Positions 24,701 to 35,865 of a stretch of DNA of 64,000 nucleotides are shown piece after piece (positions within the stretch are counted from its first letter, which is position 1; each line of letters opens with the position of its first letter). The stretch is taken from assembly GCA_034687125.1 (NCBI GenBank), contig JAQGBZ010000056.1:184484-248483 (forward strand), written 5' to 3'. The position numbers and the translations under genes were made by a program. Source of the stretch: Neelides folsomi (Eukaryota; Arthropoda; Collembola; Neelipleona; Neelidae). The notes under the pieces were generated by a model, which did no database searches, was not told the origin of the DNA, and was given only the letters and a program-made list of their open reading frames with translations.

Positions 24701-27700
24701 TCATTTACATTCGAAAATTCAAAATATATCCTTCTACCCCAAACACGTCATTTTATAAACATCTTTCACATATGTATAGAATAGAATTTGTGAGGGAAGG
24801 TTCTTCATAAATAGGAATATAAAAATATAAATAAATACAATATATCCACCACTCTCACAATATACCATACAGATGTAAATTTCTCCTACACACCATATAT
24901 ACCTTATTATGTATATTCTGTACATATTCTGAAGTATTGCCATATTCTGAATGGAAGTTCCGTTCCGTCCCCTTTGTTTTTGTTCCAGCTTTCACACCTA
25001 TCTATCTATGTACTTCAATTCAATCTTTTTTCAATTTTTTTTCACTTAAGTTCTAAATGTCAAAAGTTGAAAATGATGAATTGGACAAAACCAAATCAGA
25101 AAACTTTTTGTGTCAATGTCACTTTTTCTATGATTCTCTTTTTGATCATTTCGTAAATTCCGAATATTTAAATTGAGTTTAATATTTAAATAGGTATTTT
25201 CACTTATTTACATACAGCTGCATTGTGTAAATCTGTAAACATATTTTGTAACTTTAAAGTTTTCTTCTTAAAAATAGGACCAGAGTGTTTTTACTATAAA
25301 ACTTGCGAATTTTATAGACTTTTCATTTTTCGACAACTATTCCATTAAATTCCATTTGGAGGGAAATGATAAAGAATGTGATTTTCTTTTATAATCAATT
25401 TATTTGAAAGTCATCAATCAAAAGCAGAAGACCGGAACTTCCAATCTCTTCATTGTTTACTATTTACGTTAACGTGCACTCGTGCGGGGTTGAATATGGT
25501 GAAAGCAAATAGATAAGATAGACCTCATCCAAAAACCTCATCCGTCGGACCCAATTAAGGTTAAGGAGACTTGGAAGTTCCCTCAGAGTAAATATTTGGG
25601 ATTAATAAAAAATGATATATGGGATGGTCAAGAGTCTCTTATAGACAATGGTATCATTCCATATTTTTACTTTTCTCGTCCTTCACTCTTCCATATGAGT
25701 TATGGCTACACCAATCTCTTATCTCTGGCAATCACCGGACTCAAAATACAATAAGAATAAATATAGAAGGAAGGTGATCATTTGAAAGTCTCTTGGTTCA
25801 TTGGCCATGTCTAATAACAACGATAAGGATGCTATCAAACCAGAATGAGCAACTTTAATACACTCTTATAGCCTATGCCAATAATAATATTATGGTTCAT
25901 TGAATATTTTTACTAGCCAATAAAGAACAGAATACATTTATCATATTCGTTCTTTAAGGTCTAGACTTAAACTAGACTCTAGACAAACCTCCAAAAAGAG
26001 CAAATACAATATGTATAGTATAGGTAAAAAGTATTAAGGTAGATATTAGATACAGATACAATATATCATAAAGTAAAGGCTGTAAAGGTAAAAGGTGTTT
26101 GTGTGAATTTATGATATAGAAAAGGGTATATGGAATTTAATGAAATAAATGAAATGATATTATGCAATTCTTATTTTTTGCCGAACTTGTTACAGACGGA
26201 GTGTGTTGGAGATGCAAGATCACGATATTGACAATTTGGGCCGGCCGAAAACGGATCTTTTGCTCTGCCTTGGAATCATCTACTGCCTCCTTTACGTCAT
26301 TCTTTTCCGTGGCATTAGAAGCACGGGTAAGAGAAAATTGGAAATCTCTTTTTCGCCCACTCACCGTTTTTTATATTTTCTTATAGGGAAAGTTGTATGG
26401 GTCACAGCGACCCTTCCCTACATGGTCATGTTCATTCTACTCATAAGGGGTCTGACCCTTGAAGGAGCCTCGGATGGAATTTATTATTATCTCGTACCTA
26501 ACATGACAAAACTGAGAGAAGTCGGGGTAAGTTGGTTTAAATAATCTCTGGGTTCCATTTAATTGGAACCACTATTTAGCATCAATTTTAAATGGGGTTC
26601 AAACATCCGCTTGAAAGCTTTATTTTACGTCAGAGCGATTATTAATTCCTAATATGTCTGAACGGTTATGGTCGTTTAAATAGTAGTTTTATATTAAAAG
26701 CCCATTAGAAATGTTTATACTTGCTATCTGTAATCTCATTATTAAATATGTATACGTAGGGAAAGATGTGATGAGATGAAGAGACCACAAAGGATGTTCA
26801 TTTTTAATGAGGGATATTTTATATGCAAATAGAGCTGTAAAATTAAAATTAAGAGGATATTTGTTTAAATAATAATTCATTTATCTTGTGGGAAGGTATG
26901 GAGTGACGCGGCTAAACAAATATTCTTCTCATCTGGTGCCGGATTCGGTGTTCATCTGACTTATGCCAGCTATAACAATTTTCACAATAATTGTTACAGG
27001 TTCGATTTATTATTGTAGTATCAGATATACAATATTAAATATTTATATAGTGCTCTACATGTACTATACATGTGCTAATACAGAATATGTACATATGTAT
27101 GTGCGACATTTGTGAAAATGATACAAGATATTATGCTTAAACAATGTTTTATGTTACTCTCAGAGATTGTATTGTAACGTCGTTGGTCAATTGCTTTACG
27201 AGTATTTTCTCCGGGTTTGTCATCTTCACCTACTTGGGTTCTATGGCCTTGAGACAAGGAAGACAGATAGACGAAGTCGTCAATGTTGGCACGTCTCTCA
27301 CATGCTCTATTAAATACTAAATCAAAGAGGAAGAAAAAATTGACATTCATATTTTGGGATGATTTGAATAGGGCCAGGCCTCGTGTTTGAAGTTTATCCC
27401 GAGGCTGTTGGAACGTTGCCTGGAGCCAATTTTTGGTCTTTACTCTTCTTCATCATGTTGATCATGTTGGGGATTGACAGTGCTGTAAGTGAAAGTTTTG
27501 TCGTCATATTACATATTTTATCTGTACATGAACTTATTATAGATTAAGTATAAAAGCTATAAATGTATAATAACTATTGTAAAATTTTTATATTTAGATG
27601 GGTGGACTCGAATGTGTAATCACAGGAATCAGCGACGAATTTAAAACTTGGTTCAAAAAGATTAAATTTTCGAGAGAAGTCTTCATGTTTGCTTGTGTGT

Positions 27701-28536
27701 TCCTCTCCTTTCTCATAAGCATCGTCAACATTACAAGGGTGCGAATCTTCTCCAAATTATATAATTTTTTAACTTCGTTTACTTTTACTTTGTGTAGAAT
27801 ATGAATTCAATTGGCCAATTATATTGTTTAACTTATAGGGAGGAATGTATACGTTTACCTTTTTCGACACGTATGCGGCTGGAAGTTCTCTTCTCTTTGC
27901 TGTACTCTTCGAAGTTATTGTCGTCTCTTGGGTTTATGGTAAATACATAATAATATATTGTTTATATCTTTAGGACGGGAATAAGATTTATTTGAATAAA
28001 ATATGTATACCATATGTAATCTATGATTTTTATTTACGTTAGGATTGGATCAACTTGGTGGAGACGCGGAAAAAATGATTGGCCATCAACCTGGATTGTA
28101 TTGGAGGATTTGTTGGAAGTTTGTCAGCCCGGTTCTAATAGCTGTAAGAAAATAATATTTTCTTTTCTTTTAACAACTCACTCTGACATTCTATTTTTTA
28201 TCAAGGTTATTATCGTACTCGATTTTGCAACTTCAACGCCTTTAAAACATGATGATTATGAATATCCTCGTTGGGCGCAAATCTGCGGCTTCATCTTCAC
28301 TTTCATTCCGATCACTCTCGTCCCCATAGTCGGGCTCATTGAGTTTTTCCAATTTCCCGGAGCTTGCAAAACCGTAAGTTAAATGGGAAAAATAAAATTA
28401 CAATAGATTTTAATATAAATTATATTTTCGATAGAAACTCGCTTATGCCATCACTCCAATTCAAGAACATGCAGGAATTAAAGAAAGAGGATTTGTGAAA
28501 AGGTTTAAAATCTCTCATTGGATCTATTTCCGGTGA
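18749..28536 (+). CDS. DAT: Sodium-dependent monoamine transporter, dopamine-transporter-like (SLC6 family)
   Basis: Fifteen exons join in phase: 18749..19022, 19308..19481, 23436..23624, 23772..23903, 24016..24247, 26196..26326, 26387..26526, 26896..26999, 27164..27288, 27372..27484, 27598..27738, 27839..27938, 28043..28143, 28206..28373, 28435..28536, giving 741 residues. TM1 has [13 protein letters not shown]; Asp196 matches the amine-binding Asp79 of human [18 protein letters not shown], the disulfide pair in [23 protein letters not shown] in TM6, [20 protein letters not shown] and a C-terminal KLAYAITP...HWIYF match DAT/NET better than the serotonin transporter. It should recover dopamine or a related amine at nerve terminals using Na+ and Cl-. 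The first two exons add about 150 residues of Ser-rich cytosolic N terminus; a shorter start at 23426 is possible. One intron appears to use a GC donor (27289). Confidence 0.9.
21586..22916. mobile_element. hAT-like non-autonomous element (outer copy)
   Basis: The left end reads CAGTGCTCTCCATCCGGCA and the complement of the right end reads CAGAGCTCAATCCGGCA. Both sit next to several subterminal CCGGCAT/CCGGATG repeats (21597-21670 and 22847-22908). A CAGNG start fits the YARNG rule of hAT terminal repeats. I see no transposase frame and no clean 8-base duplication at the edges. Most of its length is taken up by a second element at 21786-22592. Confidence 0.55.
21786..22592. mobile_element. 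hAT-like MITE nested in the outer element
   Basis: A perfect 12-base terminal inverted repeat, TAGAGACCGGAC at 21786-21797, is complemented at 22581-22592. The flanking 8-mers AATATATC and ATAATATC match at six of eight positions, consistent with an aged 8-base hAT target duplication. The interior carries repeated GGAATATT/GAATATTTT words in both halves, a typical subterminal repeat pattern, and no coding frame. Confidence 0.6.
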
Positions 28537-31017
28537 TCTGAAAATCGTGTGAAAGTTATACCTAACATATAATATAATAGATTGTACGATATTTAGCATG
28601 CACAGGTACTTCAAACATCGTCCTAATTATGCATTTAAGCATGCATGTAATTTTAATTAAATATTTAATTAATATACTTGTGTAAGTATAATATAAGTTA
28701 AAATAATAAATATACATACTATATATAAGTATACTGTATAAAAATACTTAACGTAATTGTAAAGTTCTGTAGATGCATTAAATACTTATACATAATATGA
28801 GAAGTTGCATTTAGATTAGTTGAGGTTATATGATATTTTATTAGTAATTAGTAGTTTAGAAATTATAATATAATGCTTAATCATTAATCAACTTTTAGTC
28901 AATTGATAATGTAAGGTAATAGAATATATAATGAATTTAAACTAGTGCAAAATAAGTAATTTTGATATATTGTGTTTATATAAAATATAATTTGTTATTT
29001 ATATGATTGTTTTAAAAATATTAATATTACTTCTTATTTTTTTGTTATACTCTTTATCACTATATTATAAAATTTTTTTGGGTCTGGATAATTAACGTAA
29101 AATTATGTAAATATCTTATAAATATAAATATGGAGTAAATATTATGTGCGTAGTACGTAAAGTAAAGCACATTACATATGTTAAACTTTCTCTTTTGGCT
29201 TTAAAGTACTTTAACTTAAATATTTTTACTAATAAGAATAATTAATTTTTATCTTACCTTGAATTTTCCAACGTTTAAATATAAAATATTCATTTTGTTT
29301 ACACTTGGTTTACACTATCAATATAGTACAAAATATTTTTTATTCCTTAACACTAATTTGCAATTTTAAATAAGAATATTTTAGTAATGTCAATGATCTA
29401 TAGATGTTATGTGCATAATTAAAGTTCGTTAAATACATAAATAGACGCATTGGGTTCATTTTTATTTATAGTAAATATTATAAAATTTTAATCTTAATTA
29501 TTTAAAAGATTTTTTATTAATAAAGTACCTGTCAACTTATTGTTAACCTTTAAATTACAAGCTTTAAAATTACAACACATATTATTATTTGTTTGTGTTA
29601 TTTGTAAATATTAGTGTTAATTTATTTTATTGAATATAACCATATTAATATAAAATCTCATATTTCTCACTAATCTTTTGGTTAGTAATCTGTATTTAAG
29701 TATGTGTATATAAATTTTTGAAAAAGTTTTGACGTCAGTATAAAGAGTTTATCAACTTATTTACATTAGTTTCATTTCTAATCAGTGTAATTTTAAGATA
29801 CTGTATCAACTTTTAGTTAAACTTTGGTTTAACTATTTATATTATACCAATGATGTGAATTGGAATTAAGAAGATACATTTACATCTACACTTAATAAAA
29901 TATTACATCTAAAATTTATTAAACAAGATATTAATTCCTGCCTCAATTTTCAATCCGCTTACTGGATAAGCACGTTACAATATAAAAATCAAAAACATTT
30001 TACATATTAATTCAAAAATATTTATTAATAAACTCATTCAAAAAACTGCTGGTCAGCTGAATATGAATTCTAATTAGAATCAAGATTGATGGAAAAAATT
30101 CCTCAATTAACGGATTAGCTAACTATACAAAATTGTGTTCAAAATAATATCCTTATATCTGAGAATTTAGCTATAGGATAGTATAAATGAATTAAACGAA
30201 TTAACTGTAAGCTAATAAGTGTGTATAATGTATATTAAATTAATAAATTGGAAGAAAAATTTAGATCAAAATTATTCACACCATTTTTATGGTGCGAATA
30301 AAATTAAATGCATTTGTTGGAATAATAGGAATCGTCTATAAATTGATATTTGACACTAATATAAGATTCTGACAAAACCTGGAAAAGTGGAAAAGCATCA
30401 AGTTGTAATACATGTATGGTGTGGAGCTAATTGGCAGTTTTATTTAATGATTATATTTACCTGTTATTAGGATACTAACAATGTAAAAAGTTATATGTTA
30501 TGAAATATATATAAATCTCATTTAATTACAAATCTAAGCATTTTATTAAAATAACTCTGTAAAATATGTGTATTATTGTAATATATAGTATTACCTATAT
30601 ATATTGTTAATTAAGTTTAATTTTATAGTGTTAATATATGTAGTGCTAATCGATTAAACGTATTTGATTAATTCACTAATAATAAAGTTCAGTGTTTATC
30701 TGAATGTGATGTGTGTTTGTAATAAAATTCTAGTAAAATCTACCGTTTAAATTAGTGGTAGTCATAAACGATAGATAAAGTAATGTTTTAATTTGGTAGT
30801 AAAATGATAATGTTAATTATTAATTTATTAATATTAGTTATGAAATAAATGAATTGTTCAATTAAAGCTTTACCACAATTAAAGTGAATTTAATAGTTAA
30901 TATTTAAAATTGAAAAAAATGCTGTATGTTATATAATTAATAAATCAATGTATGCGTATGTTGTGAAGAGACTTCCTTTTCCAGTTGCTTTTAGGTGAGA
31001 ACCGTTGAATTGACCAT
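28537..31017. other. Very AT-rich intergenic stretch, convergent 3' ends
   Basis: About 2.5 kb between the transporter stop and the minus-strand OBP-like stop. It consists of AT-rich sequence with many ATTAAT/TATAAT words and no exon, RNA gene or transposon end that I can support. Both 3' UTRs should lie here. Confidence 0.5.
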
Positions 31018-32066
31018 TTAACATTTCTGTAATATATTGTTTTTATGAAGCATGCGAAAGTCCATTATTTTTATAACTTATTGTTAGTTAACCTCGATTA
31101 AAATTTTATTTATAATTTTTTGAAAAATATCTTACTTGTTTTTCCATCATTTTCGCAAATGAACCTTGCAAGCATTCAATGAAATTTCCGTACGATTCAC
31201 AAATTTCATCCTTTGGATCCAATTTTCCGACTACACATTTTTATAAAAATTTATTTAACAAAATTCAACAAAGAAAAAAGTCTTTAATTACTTATGTAAA
31301 AAGCCAATCATATATCACTCACACATAAGAATACATAGGTAGGTAGGTAGTATATACATATTTTAATTACCGAATTTGGTTAAACATGGTTCAAAATATG
31401 GTTGAGTTGGTTTGACGAAATTTTCGGGCACAGCCATTGCTGCAAATCCAGCCCAAGACTCATTTGTCAACATATGTTTCTCATCTACCTATGATTAAAT
31501 ATATAATATTTAATTAGGTACCTACCTGTACTTACATACATATCACATGTAAATAGATCATATTTATTATAAAAAAGACCCAATTGCACATTCTAGTAAA
31601 ATGAAACGTTAAAGAGCAAAGCAATTACCATTTTAGCTTTTATCATGAGACATTTGAGAACACACTGGAAGATTAAGAAATAGAAAAAGTTTAATCAAAT
31701 TTTTTCAATATAAAGAATATAATAAAAATAAATGGTATATGATCTACGTTTAATATACCTTGAATTTATTCCCAAACTCTACTTTATCAGGAATGAGAGC
31801 TGAGAGTTCTCTTGAGCAGGCTCCAACAGTTTTAAACATTGCTTTTCCCTGTCTTCCAGTATATTTTTTAATTCCTGGACAATCAAAGGAAAGTTCCTTC
31901 TCATCTTTGCAATCAACCTGTTTATTTCATTAACATATTTTTCACTTATTAATTTAAAATAATTATATCATTTGAAATAATAAAATTTAAATTTGGTCCT
32001 GGTTCATATATCACATACGTAAAATGTAATGAAGGAGAAGCAGAAAAGGATTGATAGAAATCTCAT
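31018..32066 (-). CDS. Secreted odorant-binding-protein-like six-cysteine protein
   Basis: Six small exons on the minus strand join in phase: 32066..32019, 31917..31759, 31664..31629, 31488..31371, 31230..31136, 31026..31018, giving 154 residues. Residues 1-16, MRFLSILFCFSFITFY, are a signal peptide. Cysteines fall as C50-x19-C70-x3-C74-x41-C116-x14-C131-x8-C140. The x3 and x8 spacings (CVLKC; CESYGNFIEC) are the hallmark of insect OBPs, although x19 is shorter than the usual 22-32. Extra cysteines at 19, 29 and 154 suggest an additional bond. OBPs are helical carriers of small hydrophobic ligands in sensillar lymph and other fluids. It is tail-to-tail with the dopamine-like transporter. The last exon codes only Lys-Cys-stop. 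The family call is mine from cysteine spacing; a different small helical secreted family is possible. Confidence 0.7.
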
Positions 32067-33225
32067 TTTGTATATTGCCTTTTCGCCTTGAGTAGTGATG
32101 TGCTACTACTCCAATATTAAAAAAGCAAAAATATAAATATGATTATTTAAATCATAATAAAACGATGGTATTTGCTTTATTTTCCAATTTTTTATTTTGG
32201 TGAATGAATATTATAAATAAATGTATTTAGCACCTTTTATATCCTTTGCCACATAAGGGTCAATTATTTTTTAATGATATATTGGGACGCTAAGCGGAAA
32301 TGTGACTAGACTCTATTCTCTTTATTGATAACTTTTTATTTTCAGCTACAGCTTCTTTTTTATTCAGTTGTTTAATTACTACATACTGTAATAGTCTCAC
32401 TCAGTATATATAGTGATTTAATTGTAAATGTAAAAAGGTTTATTCGCCTTTACAGTTACTTCAGTACATTGGTATATTGAATGGTTAAATCATAAATCAT
32501 GGATAGATTTTACTATTCATGAGAAAAATATTTTTCAGATAATTTTGTGAGATATGCAAACTTTAAACTTCCCCTTCCATTTCATGCCGACAAAAACAAT
32601 AAAAATCATTAATGAATGCGCATAACTCATCTTAAACGATGGAGTTATGAATGAGAAGCCCAATTTAACCATTATTTAATTTTTTATGCTTTATTTTAAT
32701 GTCTGAATATTTAAATGAGACCACACACTCTTTTCTAATCAAGACCATAAAGATCTTTAATTAAAATCCAAAATCACTAATAAACCATATAAGCATTATC
32801 TTTATGAGTTAATGAGTTATGAGATGAGTTATGAAATACCCTAAGTTAGAGATGACAATTCATGATACAATATTTTAACGAAGGTTTTAAATATTTAAAT
32901 ATGGTTCAATGTCCATTTTCAATAATGCTTTGCATAACTTTATTTAAGGTGTTGAAGGGCGTTCTAACCTAAAAAGTCAAAAGTGAATAAACCATGTCAA
33001 CTTATGCATATGGCCACAAAGAAAATGAAGCTTATTCACAATCAATGAGAAATCAATGAAAGGAGTTGTTTCCAGAAATTCAATATTTTGCAGTTTTCTA
33101 TGGGCAATGATGTTTAATCAATATGATTGAGCGTAAAACTTGAATGAGAATCAAACCAAGAAAGCTTCAATAATAAAAATTGAAATCAATCTCATATGAA
33201 AGCTTGTTACATTTAAATATTTGAT
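32067..33225. other. AT-rich divergent intergenic region
   Basis: Between the ATG of the OBP-like gene (minus) and that of DNAAF11 (plus). It should contain both promoters. I see direct ATGAGTTATGA words near 32805-32830 but no exon, RNA gene or defined promoter element. Confidence 0.45.
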
Positions 33226-35204
33226 ATGGGAAGAGGTATAACCATACAAATCATGCATTGTATTTATTGAAGAATAGATATCTACATAATTAGTAATTAT
33301 ATTTTATATATTTAAATAATATATATTTATTTAAAGTGACAATAGAACTTTTACGTAAGCGGAGTGAGCACAACGAAGGAGAAATTCAAACATTAGAAGA
33401 ACTCGCCCTTCATCAAGAAAAGATTGAAAAGTTGGAGAATTTTCATTATTGCAAAAACTTGAAGATTCTCCTTCTTCAAAATAACATCATAGGGAGAATT
33501 GGTAAAAATTTAAAAATTTCAATTTTTAAAACCAATTAAAATTCTTTTTTAATATTATTAGAAAATCTCCAAAGACTGAAAAATCTTGAATATTTAAATT
33601 TAACGTTGAATAATATCAGGATTATTGAGAATCTCGAAGGATGCGAAAGTCTGAAAAAGCTCGACTTAACTCTCAATTTCATTTCTTTGCTTTCTTCTGT
33701 TTCCTCTTTGAAAAATAACATATTCCTCGAAGTGCTGTAATTAAACGACAAATGGAATATTTATGAATATCTTAAATATTTAGTTTAGTATTATAATTTA
33801 ATAGATTATTCACAGATTATCTTCAAATTATTCGTTTGATTTTTTAAGATATCTGACCGGAAATCCTTGTTGTGAGTATGAAGGATATAGAGAATATGTA
33901 ATTGCCGTACTTCCCCAACTTGATCAATTGGATGCAAATGATATCAGTAGAAGTGAAAGGATTAAAGCACAACAGATTTTTCATCAAGTTGAAAGAAATA
34001 TCTTGATGAGAGAAAAACTTTTAGGCGAAGGTTTGCAATTTTGTACAATTGAAATATGATTAGTTTATTTAAATTTAATAACAGAATTTAACGTTTATTT
34101 CTGATCAGATGGAAAAATCGAAGATAGCTATGTCGAAGAGTTGCTTGACAAAGATGACGAAGAGTAATTACAATTACCATATATCGTTTTTATTACAAAT
34201 AAATCATCATGATTCATGAATGATAATACGTTAAAATAGATTCTGGCATCAAGAAACCACAAATTGTCCTGAAATGAGAATTGCAATGGCTAAAAGAATG
34301 GAAGCAGAAGATCTCAAGAAGACTTCAACCGTTCCAAAGAAGCAAAAGCTTCCAAGAAAACTTTTTCTAGACGGAAGGCCTTTGAATGTCAATGAAGCAA
34401 AAGTTAAATTTACGCTTAAAGATGATGAGGAAAATAACAGATTGGTTATTGAAATTCAAACTCCGAAGTAAATAAAGATTTAGAGTTATTAAAGAATATT
34501 TAGTACCAATGTAGTGTAGTTTAAAGTTGGTTATTGGCAAAGAGAAATATAATTCATGTAATTTATTACAATTAAGATTCTTGGACACTTCTTTAATTAA
34601 CGCCGATGTTCAACCAAATTATGTGACAGGGACAATAAATAAGAAAATATTTCAATTTGTTCTTCCTGAAGAAGTTCGTCCAGACGAATCTGAAGCACAA
34701 AGATCTACAATCACCGGACACCTTAAGATTACAATGCCGAAGGTTTTTTAACTTTTTAAGTCTAATAAAATTAAAGAACCTTTCACTATAAGCTATACTA
34801 TACAATTAAAATAATAATGAATGTTAAAAAGGTCTATGAAAGGAAGCCAACGGTTCAAAATGGAAACATTCAACCGCTTGCTCTAGTCGGGAACTCTTTG
34901 AAAAACGAAAATGATAAGTAAATGCAAAAACATTTAAAATTAAATTCATTACCTATATTCTTACTATAAATATTTGATTTCATTAATTTAATTACATACT
35001 TCAATGACAGGACAAAAAATAAAAACGTCTCAAAAGAAGCCGTTAATTGGAGAGAAATTGTAAAAGAGGAAAATCATGATACGTGAGAGTATTTTATTTA
35101 ACAATTTTTCAATCCAATTGCTATTTATTTTATTCAATTGATTTCCCATTTTCAGGGAAAGTTTCGATTTCATTGATGATCCTTCGGTTCCTCCTCTCAT
35201 TTAA
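33226..35204 (+). CDS. DNAAF11: DNAAF11/LRRC6, dynein arm assembly factor
   Basis: Ten exons in phase: 33226..33235, 33337..33501, 33562..33736, 33849..34030, 34109..34163, 34240..34467, 34577..34742, 34832..34917, 35011..35082, 35156..35204, giving 395 residues. The first exon holds only MGR plus one base; the join gives [16 protein letters not shown], aligned with the LRRC6 start. Leucine-rich repeats follow ([32 protein letters not shown]) with the LRR cap YLTGNPC, then a CS-like domain with [16 protein letters not shown] and [14 protein letters not shown]. The factor acts in the cytoplasm with other DNAAFs to preassemble outer and inner dynein arms. It implies motile cilia or flagellated sperm. 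The C terminus is shorter than in vertebrates. Confidence 0.93.
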
Positions 35205-35865
35205 GACATTTAATTAACTCACCTGCTGCTGCTCTGCATGTCTACGCTAATATCAAACTATCAAACAACAAGCTTTTTAACAAGGTGTTTAAAATTGATA
35301 TTCATTCTACATGTAAATCATTTGAAGATGTGATAAAATTAAAACTTTCTATTTTTTACATTATTTACAGACAGATATTGTACTATGTCACTGTTCAATC
35401 AAATTCATCAGGGATTTTTTTAATTTATTTTTTTGAACTTTATAGTTTTAATAATGTTATCTTTTCTTTCCTACATTTATAGGCTCTGTGCTAAGGTTAA
35501 AATTTTCCATGAATATTTTTAAATTACAATTAGCACATAGTATATTTTTACTCTATACGTTGTCTAAATATAATTAATGTATCATTAATCGAGTCTGCAG
35601 TAGAGTCTTTATAAATAATAACTATGTATGTAATATATTTAATTTAGTACCCATTAATACACATGCATTTAATTGCAATGTTATACGTATATTTGAGTTA
35701 TTTATTTACATTCGTTTACAATTTACATGCAATATCCTCTATTATTTTGTATGGCATATCTACTTGTATATTACTTATTTCATATTACAATCTAAAAGTT
35801 TTCTAAATGTCGGTTAAGTTTATCCCTAAATAATTGTTACTGAATATTCTTTAATTTTTATTTTC
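35205..35865. other. AT-rich intergenic stretch, convergent 3' ends
   Basis: About 660 bases between the DNAAF11 stop and the stop of the minus-strand copper monooxygenase. The 65-codon plus-strand frame at 35285-35482 is low-complexity Ile/Tyr/Phe-rich and looks like a chance frame. Both 3' UTRs should be here. Confidence 0.5.

Noticed and set aside
35285-35482. 65-codon plus-strand frame after DNAAF11
   Set aside because: AT-rich Ile/Tyr/Phe-rich chance frame in a 3' flanking region.
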